Shown: positions 13,771 to 22,790 of the stretch, piece by piece
Layout of the letters: each line of letters starts with the position of its first letter
How positions within the stretch are numbered: the first letter of the stretch is position 1
Source of the DNA: Myxococcota bacterium
GTDB taxonomy: Bacteria > Myxococcota_A > UBA9160 > PR03
Assembly: GCA_028284525.1 (NCBI GenBank)
Contig: JANQRO010000537.1
Location: 1-32,596, forward strand
DNA length: 32,596 nt
Direction: 5' to 3'
Made by a program: the position numbers and the translations under genes
The notes under the pieces: model-generated
What the model saw: the letters and a program-made list of their open reading frames with translations, nothing else
Database searches by the model: none
Told to the model about the DNA's origin: nothing

Positions 13771-14196
13771 GTGGGGCATTTCGTCGGTTCGTCGCTCGAT
13801 GCGTTCCGTCTTCGATGGCGCGGCCGTCTGGCCGCCGCACTCACGATCTGCCTTTCGCTCTCGCTGCTCTCGCTGCTGGTCCCCGCTCGCTCGAGGGACG
13901 TGGCGAGCCGGATTCCTCGGGCCTCGACGACCGGTGCCTCCGCCGGCTCGCGGGACGTGCACCTCGGGGGCTGCGACCTGCCCCTGCCCTTGATCCAGAC
14001 CGCTTGGGTCGAGGACCACGAGCGGCGGGTCGACCCGGTCGGAGACGCGCCCGCGAGCGAGGTGGCAGCTCCGAGCACCCGAGCCTTCCCCGGCCGCCGC
14101 ACCCACGCCCGACCGGTGTTCGCCGCACCGCCCGAGCGCATCCCCGCCGCCGTCCCATGGCGACCCCGCGACCGGGCGCCTCCCCCCCCGGCCTGA
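13771..14196 (+). CDS. Hypothetical small protein with N-terminal hydrophobic segment
   Basis: GTG-start ORF with strong third-position GC and RLAAALTICLSLSLLSLLV signal/anchor-like segment; no recognised family. Confidence 0.4.
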   Translation: MGHFVGSSLDAFRLRWRGRLAAALTICLSLSLLSLLVPARSRDVASRIPRASTTGASAGSRDVHLGGCDLPLPLIQTAWVEDHERRVDPVGDAPASEVAAPSTRAFPGRRTHARPVFAAPPERIPAAVPWRPRDRAPPPPA

Positions 14197-14415
14197 GGGC
14201 CGGTACCCGGCTCTCCATCGGCTGACCTGGGCCGGGCGCGGCGACTGCGCGCTCGACCGCCGCGAGATCGGGCGCGGGTCGCCAACGCTCTCACGACTCG
14301 TGAGGCGGCGGCCACCCCGCTTCCCCGGTCGACCCGAGTGAGGACAGTCCGCGCATCGGCGTTCCATCGCGACGCAGCGCGCGCGGACATCGAAGCAGCA
14401 CCAAGGGGGAACGCC

Positions 14416-16053
14416 ATGACGGACCAACCGTCGCCGAGTCCCAAGGGGACGCTCTCGGGATTGTCGAAGAACTGGAAGGCGGATCTGGTCTCCGGCCTCC
14501 TGGTGTTCCTGATCGCGCTTCCCCTGTGTCTGGCCATCTCCCTCGCGTCCGGCTACCCGGCGATCGCGGGGATCTTCACCGCGATCGTCGGCGGTGTGCT
14601 GTCGAGCTTCATCAGCAACTCGGAGCTCACCATCAAAGGCCCCGCGGCGGGGTTGATCGTCATCGCGCTCGGCTGCGTGACGGAGTTCGGCTTCACCGGC
14701 GGGGCAGACCCCGCGGCCGACTTCCAGGCCTACCGGCTGGCGCTGGGCGTCGGGGTGGTCGCCGGAGCGATCCAGATCCTGCTGGGCGTGTTCCGGTCCG
14801 GAATTCTGGGGGAGTTCTTTCCCACCGCAGCGGTACACGGCCTGCTGGCCTCGATCGGCGTTCTGGTCATCGCGACCCAGTTCCCGATCACGCTCGGGGT
14901 GAGCGCGAGCGGAACCCCGCTCGAACGACTCGCCAGCTTCCCGAGCTACGTCATGAATCTCAATCCCGCGGTCGCGCTCATCGGGGGGTCGAGCCTCGCG
15001 ATCATGTTCGGCTACCCGCTGATCAAGAACCCGACCCTGCGAGCGATTCCAGCACCCCTGGTGGTCCTGCTGGTCGCCGTGCCCCTGGGCATGGCCCTCG
15101 ACCTGGGAACGGAGCAGACCTACTCCTTCGGCGGAGCCAGCCATCCCCTGGGCCCCGAGTTCCTCGTCAACGTGCCGTCCAATCTGTTCAGCGCGTTCAC
15201 CTTTCCGGATTTCTCGGGGGTCCCGACCGCGACGGGCGTCAAGTACATCGTGATGTTCGCGCTGATCGGGAGTCTCGAGTCACTTCTGAGCGCGAAGGCC
15301 ATCGATCAGATCGATCCGTGGCGACGCAAGACGAACCTCGACCGCGACCTGCTCGCCGTCGGGGTCGGCAACACGCTCGTCTCCTTCGTCGGCGGTCTCC
15401 CGATGATCTCCGAGATCGTGCGTAGCCGGGCGAACATCGACAACGGCGCCCGAACGCGGTTCGCCAACGCGTTCCACGGGACCTTCCTGCTCGTCTTTGT
15501 CGCGGCCGTCCCGGCGTTGATCAACCAGATCCCGCTCGCGGCCCTGGGGGCGATGCTCGTCTTCACCGGCTTCCGCCTGGCGTCGCCCTCCGAGTTCGTG
15601 CACATGTATCGAATCGGGCGCGAGCAGCTCGTCGTCTTCGTCGCCACGATCCTGGGGGTCCTCGCGACGGACCTGCTGAGCGGGATCGGGATCGGCATCC
15701 TGGTGAAGGCGATCATCCACGTGATCAACGGTGCGCCGGTGGCTTCGCTGCTCAAATCCGACATCACCGTCGATCCCGGGAGCGGCTCGGACGCGACCAT
15801 CGCGGTTCGGCGATCGGCGACCTTCGGCACCTGGATCCCGCTCAAGCGACGAATCGACCGCCTGCCGGACGCGCCACGCATCGTGGTCGACCTGTCGAAC
15901 ACCGCGTTGGTCGATCACACCGTCATGGCGAATCTCCAGGCATTGGGCGAGGACTTCGAGGAAGGCGGTAGATCGCTGGTAGTCACCGGTCTGGAGGGGC
16001 ACCACGCGATGTCCGACTACCCGAGCGCTGCGCGCAAGAAGGCATCGAATTGA
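14416..16053 (+). CDS. SulP family inorganic anion (possibly bicarbonate) transporter with STAS-like C-terminus
   Basis: WKADLVSGLLVFLIALPLCLAISLASGYPAIAGIFTAIVGGVLSSFISNSELTIKGPAAGLIVIALG; C-terminal IVVDLSNTALVDHTVMANLQALGEDF STAS-like. Confidence 0.93.
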   Translation: MTDQPSPSPKGTLSGLSKNWKADLVSGLLVFLIALPLCLAISLASGYPAIAGIFTAIVGGVLSSFISNSELTIKGPAAGLIVIALGCVTEFGFTGGADPAADFQAYRLALGVGVVAGAIQILLGVFRSGILGEFFPTAAVHGLLASIGVLVIATQFPITLGVSASGTPLERLASFPSYVMNLNPAVALIGGSSLAIMFGYPLIKNPTLRAIPAPLVVLLVAVPLGMALDLGTEQTYSFGGASHPLGPEFLVNVPSNLFSAFTFPDFSGVPTATGVKYIVMFALIGSLESLLSAKAIDQIDPWRRKTNLDRDLLAVGVGNTLVSFVGGLPMISEIVRSRANIDNGARTRFANAFHGTFLLVFVAAVPALINQIPLAALGAMLVFTGFRLASPSEFVHMYRIGREQLVVFVATILGVLATDLLSGIGIGILVKAIIHVINGAPVASLLKSDITVDPGSGSDATIAVRRSATFGTWIPLKRRIDRLPDAPRIVVDLSNTALVDHTVMANLQALGEDFEEGGRSLVVTGLEGHHAMSDYPSAARKKASN

Positions 16054-18950
16054 GCGAACCGAGCGAGATGGAGACCCCGGCCGACGCGACCGAGGCGAGA
16101 TCGCGTCTGCTGCGCGAGATCGACGAGGCGGCCGAGCCGGTCTCGCAGTTCTGGCCGATGAAGGGGTTCGTGTCCCACAACCCCCTCCAGGGGCTCGAGC
16201 ATCTTCCCTTCGATGAGGCGGTGCAGCAGGCGAAGCATCTCATCGGGGCGGAGGGGTACCTCCCGGTCGAGGAGTATCGCGAGCTGTTTGCGGAGGGTCG
16301 CATCACGGATCGCAGCGTCGATCGCGCGCTCGCGCGGGTCGGCCCGAGCGACGACCGGTCCCTGTCGCTCGCGTCCCGCACCATCACGGCGGCGGAAGTC
16401 CACAAGCTGCATCTGCTGCACGGGATCGACCCCCTCGAGCCGGCGCTCTTCGACTGGATGTTCACCAGTGCCGGGGCCCTCGCGCGACCCTGCGCCGGCG
16501 TATCGAGCGGTCTCGATCTCGTCGCGCTCTGGCGCCACGTGCTCGCCACGCTCGAGCTCACGGACCCCCGCCTCGGTCTTCCGGACGATGCGACGGAGCG
16601 GGGAGACCCGGCGACCGTCGAGCTGCCCTACCGCCGCGCGCTCAGCGACTGGATCGACGAGCGGACCGGGTCGTCCGTCGTCGCGACGATCGACACGCAG
16701 GTGATCAAATGGGTCTCGTCCTTCGTCGACGAGGGGATGGCCGGGTGGTCGATGCCGTCGAGACGGAGCGGGTTCTACGCCGCGTGGCGCGAGCTGGCGC
16801 AGCACGACCACAGCGGTCGCTTGCTGGGGATCCATCGTTGCGCGGCGAAGATCGCCGCGCTGCCGGCCGACCCGGAAGCGGCGATCGCGAGCCTGCTCGA
16901 GACGATGCAGATCCCCGATTCGCGCTGGCCCGACTATCTGGCACGGGTGCTCGCGCAGCTCCCGGGCTGGACGGGGCTCGTCCGCTGGCGCGGCGCGAAC
17001 CCGGACGACCCGATTCAGAAGCTCAATCCGATCGACGTCACCCAGTATCTCGCCGTTCGGTTGTTCTATGAAGCGGAGCTCGTCGGGGCCGAAGCGCGCC
17101 GCCGATGGAAGGGTCGCGGAACGCTCCCGGAGATCGCGGGGCACCTCGCCGCCGCCGGCGCCGACGCCACCGTCGGTCCCAACAAGAAAGGGGTGTGCGA
17201 CGACGCGTGGCGCGTCTTCCGGCTCGCGCAGTGGCTCGCCCTGTCCGAGGAAAGCGTCACGGCCCTCAGCGGGGAGCAATCGCAGACGCTGTTGGGCTGG
17301 CTCGACGACTTCCCGGCGTCGCGCCAGAACCCCGTCTGGCTGGAGGCGTACGAAGATTCGTTCCGCATCGAGCTGCTGTCGAAGATCTCCTCTCACCGCG
17401 CCTCGGCGCCGGTGGTGGAAGGACGCCCGCTGGCCCAGGCCGCGTTCTGTATCGACGTCCGTTCGGAGCCGTTTCGCCGCAATTTCGAGGCGACGGGCCC
17501 CTACGAGACCTTTGGCTACGCGGGGTTCTTCGGGATTCCCATCGACCACCGCGGCTTCGACACGGACGAGTCGTTTCCATTGTGTCCGGTTCTTCTCACG
17601 CCTTCGAACGCGTTGTTCGAGCTGCCCCGCGCGGGTCAGGAGCAGGCGCTCGAGCGCTACGCGTCGGGCTCTCGGTGGAAACGACTCGGCGAGCACCTCT
17701 TCCACGACTTGAAACACAATCCCGTCGCGTCGTTCCTGCTCGTCGACGTACTCGGGATGTTCTTCAGTCTCGGGCTGGTGGGCAAGACGCTGTTGCGGCG
17801 GCCCTACCACACCCTCCTCGGTGGGTTGCGGGGGTGGTTTCGGCAACCCGTGGTGACCGAGATCCGCGTCGGGGAGACGGGCGCGGCGCCGCCGGGGGTG
17901 GGCGGGCTGCCGGTCACGCTGCCCCGCGGCTTCTCGGTCGAGCAGCAGGCGAACTTTGTCGAAGGGGGTCTGCGCACCATCGGCCTCACCCAGAATTTCG
18001 GTCGCTTCTTCGTCGTGTGTGGTCATGGGAGTGAGACGGACAACAACCCGTACTTCGCCGCCCTCGATTGCGGCGCGTGCGGGGGTCGTCACGGAGACCC
18101 CAACGCCCGCACCTTCGCGGCGATGGCCAACAGCCCCGCGGTGCGCGCGGAGCTCGCCACACGCGGGCTCGAGATTCCCGACGACACCTGGTTCCTGCCC
18201 GCCAAACACAATACGACGGCGGATCGGGTCGAGTTCTACGACCTCGTGGATCTTCCGGACAGCCACCGCGAGGATCTGGAGACGCTGCGCCGAGATCTCC
18301 TCGAGGGCGGAGCCCAACAGGCGCTCGAACGCGCCGGCGGGATCCCGGGGACACCCCGGGGGATGGACGCCAAGCGGGCGTTCGCGCACGTCGAGTCGCG
18401 GAGTATCGACTGGGCGACCACGAGGCCGGAATGGGGCCTCTCGGGCAACGCGGCGTTCATCGTGGCTCGCCGGGCGGTCACCAAAGGGCTGAACCTCGGC
18501 GGGCGTTGCTTTCTCCACTCCTACGACGCCGCCACCGATCCGGAGGGCGCGATCCTGGAGCGGGTGATGACCGCGCCGCTCGTGGTCGGCGAGTGGATCA
18601 ACATGCAGTACTACACGTCCGCGACCGATCCGTGGAAGTACGGCAGCGGGAGCAAGGTGATCCACAACATCGTCGCCGGCATCGGCGTGATGTACGGATC
18701 CCAGAGCGACCTGGCCACCGGGCTTCCTCTGCAGACGGTGAACGACGGCGTCCTCCATTACCACGAACCCATGCGACTGCTGGCGGTGATCGAAGCGGCC
18801 CCTTCGATCGTCGCCGGTATCATCTCCCGTCACGAGGTGCTCCAGCAGTTCTTTCACAACGGATGGATGAACCTCGTCGTCCTCGACCCGCAGACCTTCC
18901 GTTTTCACCGCTACAACCGCGACGCGACCTGGGAGGCGATCGAGCTGTGA
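16050..18950 (+). CDS. dabA: DabA-like inorganic carbon transporter subunit (DUF2309/UPF0753)
   Basis: FWPMKGFVSHNPLQGLE, AFCIDVRSEPFRRNFEATGPYETFGYAGFFG, VVCGHGSETDNNPYFAALDCGACGGRHGDPNARTFA, NMQYYTSATDPWKYGSGSKVIHNI; TTG start with AAGAAGG RBS overlapping the sulP stop. Confidence 0.95.
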   Translation: MSEPSEMETPADATEARSRLLREIDEAAEPVSQFWPMKGFVSHNPLQGLEHLPFDEAVQQAKHLIGAEGYLPVEEYRELFAEGRITDRSVDRALARVGPSDDRSLSLASRTITAAEVHKLHLLHGIDPLEPALFDWMFTSAGALARPCAGVSSGLDLVALWRHVLATLELTDPRLGLPDDATERGDPATVELPYRRALSDWIDERTGSSVVATIDTQVIKWVSSFVDEGMAGWSMPSRRSGFYAAWRELAQHDHSGRLLGIHRCAAKIAALPADPEAAIASLLETMQIPDSRWPDYLARVLAQLPGWTGLVRWRGANPDDPIQKLNPIDVTQYLAVRLFYEAELVGAEARRRWKGRGTLPEIAGHLAAAGADATVGPNKKGVCDDAWRVFRLAQWLALSEESVTALSGEQSQTLLGWLDDFPASRQNPVWLEAYEDSFRIELLSKISSHRASAPVVEGRPLAQAAFCIDVRSEPFRRNFEATGPYETFGYAGFFGIPIDHRGFDTDESFPLCPVLLTPSNALFELPRAGQEQALERYASGSRWKRLGEHLFHDLKHNPVASFLLVDVLGMFFSLGLVGKTLLRRPYHTLLGGLRGWFRQPVVTEIRVGETGAAPPGVGGLPVTLPRGFSVEQQANFVEGGLRTIGLTQNFGRFFVVCGHGSETDNNPYFAALDCGACGGRHGDPNARTFAAMANSPAVRAELATRGLEIPDDTWFLPAKHNTTADRVEFYDLVDLPDSHREDLETLRRDLLEGGAQQALERAGGIPGTPRGMDAKRAFAHVESRSIDWATTRPEWGLSGNAAFIVARRAVTKGLNLGGRCFLHSYDAATDPEGAILERVMTAPLVVGEWINMQYYTSATDPWKYGSGSKVIHNIVAGIGVMYGSQSDLATGLPLQTVNDGVLHYHEPMRLLAVIEAAPSIVAGIISRHEVLQQFFHNGWMNLVVLDPQTFRFHRYNRDATWEAIEL

Positions 18951-19417
18951 GAATCCTCGTTGCGGTCGGGCTGTTCCTGCTCTGGATTGCCTTGTCGGCG
19001 TCGTTTCATCCGGCCCATCTGCTCGCGGGCGCGGTGTTCTCGGGTGGCGTCGCCTGGCTCAACCCGATCGGAACGGCGCGGGCACGAGGAGTCTCGGTCG
19101 CGGCCGCCGTCGTGTATGGGCCCTGGTTGTTCGTGCGGATCCTCAAGAGCGGGTTGCACGTGAGCCGGCTCATCCTTCACCCGTCGCTGCCGATCGCTCC
19201 CCGTCTCATCCGCCATCGGACGAATCTCCGGAGCGACGGAGAGCTCGTCACGATCGGAAACTCGATCACGCTGACACCCGGCACCATCACCATCGAAGCC
19301 GGCCCGGGCGAGCTGCTCGTCCACGCCATCGACGAGCCGTCGAGCGAGGACCTCGTGGGCGGTCTGCTCGAAGACCGGGTCGCGCGCGTCTTTCCGAAGC
19401 AGGGCGACGCCACGTGA
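18947..19417 (+). CDS. mnhE: Na+/H+ antiporter subunit E (MrpE/MnhE; MbhA-like)
   Basis: FLLWIALSASFHPAHLLAGAVFSGGVAWLN, NSITLTPGTITIE.....LLVHAID; GTGA overlap with dabA stop. Confidence 0.92.
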   Translation: MRILVAVGLFLLWIALSASFHPAHLLAGAVFSGGVAWLNPIGTARARGVSVAAAVVYGPWLFVRILKSGLHVSRLILHPSLPIAPRLIRHRTNLRSDGELVTIGNSITLTPGTITIEAGPGELLVHAIDEPSSEDLVGGLLEDRVARVFPKQGDAT

Positions 19418-19683
19418 ATACCTTTTTCTCCTTCGTCATGGGCACGCTCGCCGCCCTGATGCTCGTCTACCTGTATCGCGTGGTCCGCGGTCCGACGGTG
19501 TTCGATCGGGTCCTCGGGCTGAACGGGATCTCGACCAAAGCGATCATCCTGATCGTCGTGATCGGTACCGTTTTCGAGCGCGTCGATATGTTCGTCGATA
19601 TTTCGACCGGCTACGCGCTCCTGAACCTTGTCGGCGCTCTCGCCATCACGAAGTTCCTCGAGGAACGGGGGGCGACCGAATGA
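19414..19683 (+). CDS. mnhF: Monovalent cation/H+ antiporter subunit F (MrpF; MbhB-like)
   Basis: YRVVRGPTVFDRVLGLNGISTKAIILI, DISTGYALLNLVGALAITKFLEERG. Confidence 0.93.
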   Translation: MNTFFSFVMGTLAALMLVYLYRVVRGPTVFDRVLGLNGISTKAIILIVVIGTVFERVDMFVDISTGYALLNLVGALAITKFLEERGATE

Positions 19684-19985
19684 CGTGGTTCGCGATCGCG
19701 CTGATTCTGGTCGGCCTGTTCTTCCTCGTCGTGGGCTCGATCGGCATGCTGAGGCTGCCCGACGTCTTTTCGCGCGCCCACGCGCTTTCGCTCACGGATA
19801 CGATCGGAGCGTTCTTTGTGCTCGTAGGACTCGCCGTCTACGAGGGCCTCGGAGTGAACTTTCTGAAGATCGTCGTCGTGCTCGCCCTGATCTTTCTGCT
19901 CAACCCGGTCATCGCGCACGCCACCGTCCGCGCGGCGTACCGATCCGGTGCGGCGCGGCCACGGGAGGTCGGCCATGACCTATGA
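19680..19985 (+). CDS. mnhG: Monovalent cation/H+ antiporter subunit G (MrpG; MbhC-like)
   Basis: GSIGMLRLPDVFSRAHALSLTDTIGAFFVLVGL, LNPVIAHATVRAAY; ATGA overlap. Confidence 0.93.
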   Translation: MTWFAIALILVGLFFLVVGSIGMLRLPDVFSRAHALSLTDTIGAFFVLVGLAVYEGLGVNFLKIVVVLALIFLLNPVIAHATVRAAYRSGAARPREVGHDL

Positions 19986-20499
19986 GCTCCCGCTCCTGAT
20001 CGTGCTCGTGACGACCGCGGCGGGCGCGCTGACGGTCAGGGACCTGATCTCCGCCGTGTTCATCCTCGGGTCGTACAGCTTTACGCTCGCCCTGGTCTGG
20101 GCGCTCCTCGGAGCGGTGGACGTCGCGTTCGTCGAAGCTGTCGTCGGAGCGGGTCTCGCGACGGTGTTCTTTCTGCTGACGCTCTTTCGCGCCTCGGTGA
20201 AAGACACGGAGATCCGCAGGCCCCCCGTGCCCGTGGTCGCGGTCGTGGGGCTGCCGCTTCTCGCGATCCTTCTCCTGTATGGCGCGGGCGACCTGCCCGC
20301 GTTCGGCGACCCGACCTCTCCGGCGAGCACCCACGTCTCGCCGACCTACCTGGAGAACAGCATCAGCGACACACGCACACCGAACGTCGTGACGTCGGTG
20401 CTGATGGACTACCGCGCGCTCGACACGCTCGTCGAGACGATCGTGATCTTTACGGCTGGCATCGCCTGTGCGTTGATTCTCAGGAACGACGACCAATGA
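19975..20499 (+). CDS. MbhD/MbhE-type fusion (DUF4040; equivalent to MrpA C-terminal region)
   Basis: LTVRDLISAVFILGSYSFTLALVWALLGAVDVAFVEAVVGAGLATVFFLLTL (MbhD) and VTSVLMDYRALDTLVETIVIFTAGIAC (MbhE/MrpA C-term). Confidence 0.88.
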   Translation: MTYELPLLIVLVTTAAGALTVRDLISAVFILGSYSFTLALVWALLGAVDVAFVEAVVGAGLATVFFLLTLFRASVKDTEIRRPPVPVVAVVGLPLLAILLLYGAGDLPAFGDPTSPASTHVSPTYLENSISDTRTPNVVTSVLMDYRALDTLVETIVIFTAGIACALILRNDDQ

Positions 20500-20957
20500 T
20501 TCAGCAGCACGAGAGTGTCATCGTACGCAGGGCGGGCCGGATCGTGATTCCGGTCGCGCAGCTCTTCGGTTTCTATGTGCTCGTGTTCGGACAGTACGGC
20601 CCGGGCGGTGGATTCGTCGGAGGCGTGATCCTGGCGGCCAGTCTGATCCTGGCGATCCTGGTGTTCGGCCTCGAGGCACCCGAGAGCAAGGCCGTGCCGA
20701 CGGTGCTCTATGCGGACGGCCTGGGGCTGTTGATCTTCGCGTTTGTCGGCGGCCTGTGTCTGATCGGCGGTGGCCAGTTCCTGAACTACTCCGATCTCGA
20801 GGTTCCGGGTCTCGACGACGCGTCTCGCCGCTACCTCGGAATCCTGCTGACCCAGGTCGGTGTCGCCGTCGACGTCGCGACGACGGGAGTGTCGATCGCG
20901 GTCAGTCTGTCGTCCGACGACGACGAGCTCTCGGGGCCGGAGGAGCTCGATGATTGA
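20496..20957 (+). CDS. mnhB: MnhB domain subunit (MrpB; MbhF-like)
   Basis: RIVIPVAQLFGFYVLVFGQYGPGGGFVGGVILAASLILAIL; ATGA overlap. Confidence 0.93.
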   Translation: MIQQHESVIVRRAGRIVIPVAQLFGFYVLVFGQYGPGGGFVGGVILAASLILAILVFGLEAPESKAVPTVLYADGLGLLIFAFVGGLCLIGGGQFLNYSDLEVPGLDDASRRYLGILLTQVGVAVDVATTGVSIAVSLSSDDDELSGPEELDD

Positions 20958-21324
20958 CCTCGTCCAGGCGTGGCTCCAGCGGCCGAACTTCATCGTCTTC
21001 GTGATCCTCTTCCTGTCGGGTGTCTACATCATGACGATCCACCCGAACCTGGTGAAGAAGCTGGTCGGCCTCTACATCCTGCAGACCAGCGTCATCTTCT
21101 TTCTCGTCGCCTTCAGCGCAAAGGACGGAGCCACGGTCCCGGTGATCGACACCGAAGCGGCCGCGGGGGTGTTGACCTACGCGAACCCGCTCCCCCACGT
21201 GTTGACGGTCACGGCGATCGTGGTGCAGGTCGCGACGCTGGGGGTTTCGCTCGCGATCGTGTCGGCGATCTACCGGAGGTTCGGAAGCCTCGACGAGCAG
21301 GACGTGCTGGAGCGGGACGAGTGA
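20950..21324 (+). CDS. mnhC: NuoK-like antiporter subunit C (MrpC; MbhG-like)
   Basis: SGVYIMTIHPNLVKKLVGLYILQTSVIFFLVAFS, DPLPHVLTVTAIVVQVATLGVSLAI-type signature (NPLPHVLTVTAIVVQVATLGVSLAIV). Confidence 0.93.
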   Translation: MIDLVQAWLQRPNFIVFVILFLSGVYIMTIHPNLVKKLVGLYILQTSVIFFLVAFSAKDGATVPVIDTEAAAGVLTYANPLPHVLTVTAIVVQVATLGVSLAIVSAIYRRFGSLDEQDVLERDE

Positions 21325-22772
21325 GCAGCCTGCCGATTCTCCTGTTCTTGGTCCCCTTCGCCGCCGCGGTCGTGATGCCGATGGCGACGGTGAAGCGGCG
21401 CTCGTGGTGCCAGCCGATCGCGACGAGCGCGCTCGTCCTGACGGTGCTGCTCGCGGTCGTCAACCTCGGCGTGGTGGCGACACACGGTACGATCGAATAC
21501 GCGCTCGGCGGTTGGGCCGCACCGATCGGAATCGCGTGGCTGGACGATCCCCTTGCGGCGATCGTCGTCCTCACCGTCAGCAGCGTCGCCCTGGTCTCTC
21601 TGATCTACGGCCGCGCGGTGGTGCCGGCGAAGCTCGACCGCAGCGCCCAGTACTACACGCTGGTCCTGGTGCTGATCTCGGGTCTCATCGGCATCGTGTT
21701 CTCCGCGGATCTCTTCAACGTGTTCGTGTTTCTCGAGGTCGCGGCGCTCGCCGGCTACGCCCTCGTCGCGGCGGGAGGTGGCAAGGCGCTGGTGTACGCA
21801 TTCCGCTATCTGCTGCTCGGATCCTTCGGCGCGACGTTGTACCTGCTGGGTGTCGGTCATCTCTACGCCGCGACCGGGACGCTCAACATGGCAGATCTCG
21901 CCACCCGACTGCCCGAGCTCATCACGTCGACCGCGGTGGTCGGTGGCTTCATGTTCATGTTCATCGGTCTGTCCATCAAGATGGCGCTGATTCCCCTTCA
22001 CGGGTGGCTGCCGGACGCGTACGAGAAGGCCCCCCAGGCGGTGGTTCCACTGCTCGCGTCGACCGTGACCAAGGTCGCCATCGTCGCCTGGGTGCGGATC
22101 GAGTACTCGCTGATCGCCCCGGGGGTCGAGGTCAGCCGGGTTCCGGTACTGATCGTCCTCGAAGAAATCGGGGTCATCGCCGCGCTCGTCGGCGGTGCGC
22201 TGGCGCTCAACCAGACCAACCTCAAGCGCATGTTCGCCTACGGTGGCATCAGTCATATCGGGTTGATCCTGATCGGCGCGAGTCTCGGAAACGCCACGGG
22301 ATTCGCAGGCGCGATGTTCTACCTCGTCAACGACGCGATCATGCAGGCGGCGCTCTTCATGATCGCCGGCGCGGTGTTGCACTACCACGGCGCCCACACG
22401 CTCGACGATCTTCGCGCCGTCCAGAGCCGTTCGGCGTGGCTCACCTTTGGTCTCGTCGTCGTCGCGATCTCGATGGTCGGTCTCCCGCCGACCGGAGGGT
22501 TCTTCGGGAAGTGGAACATCATCCTCGGGGCACTGGAGGCCGAGCACTACCTCGCCGCGTTCGCGGTCGTCGCGTCGACGCTGCTCACCCTGGCCTATTT
22601 CGTCAAGGTGTTCGCCGCCTGGTTTCACCAGCCGGCGACGACGGAGACGGGAGAGCTCCAGATCTCGGCGCCCCTGGGGATCAGCGTCGGCGTCGTGACC
22701 GTGTCCCTCGTCGCGCTGGGGCTCTGGAGCGACCCCGTGTTTCAGTTCCTGTTCGACGCTTCGAGCCGGTGA
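21321..22772 (+). CDS. mnhD: Proton/cation-conducting antiporter subunit D (MrpD; MbhH-like)
   Basis: NVFVFLEVAALAGYALVA, SIKMALIPLHGWLPDAYEKAPQAVVPLLASTVTKV, NQTNLKRMFAYGGISHIG; GTG start overlapping mnhC stop. Confidence 0.92.
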   Translation: MSSLPILLFLVPFAAAVVMPMATVKRRSWCQPIATSALVLTVLLAVVNLGVVATHGTIEYALGGWAAPIGIAWLDDPLAAIVVLTVSSVALVSLIYGRAVVPAKLDRSAQYYTLVLVLISGLIGIVFSADLFNVFVFLEVAALAGYALVAAGGGKALVYAFRYLLLGSFGATLYLLGVGHLYAATGTLNMADLATRLPELITSTAVVGGFMFMFIGLSIKMALIPLHGWLPDAYEKAPQAVVPLLASTVTKVAIVAWVRIEYSLIAPGVEVSRVPVLIVLEEIGVIAALVGGALALNQTNLKRMFAYGGISHIGLILIGASLGNATGFAGAMFYLVNDAIMQAALFMIAGAVLHYHGAHTLDDLRAVQSRSAWLTFGLVVVAISMVGLPPTGGFFGKWNIILGALEAEHYLAAFAVVASTLLTLAYFVKVFAAWFHQPATTETGELQISAPLGISVGVVTVSLVALGLWSDPVFQFLFDASSR

Positions 22773-22790
22773 GAGGCTAGGTCGAGAGCA

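Noticed and set aside
16017-18908. 963-aa minus-strand ORF antisense to dabA
   Set aside because: Shadow ORF in high-GC sequence; no protein-family signal, whereas dabA is unmistakable.
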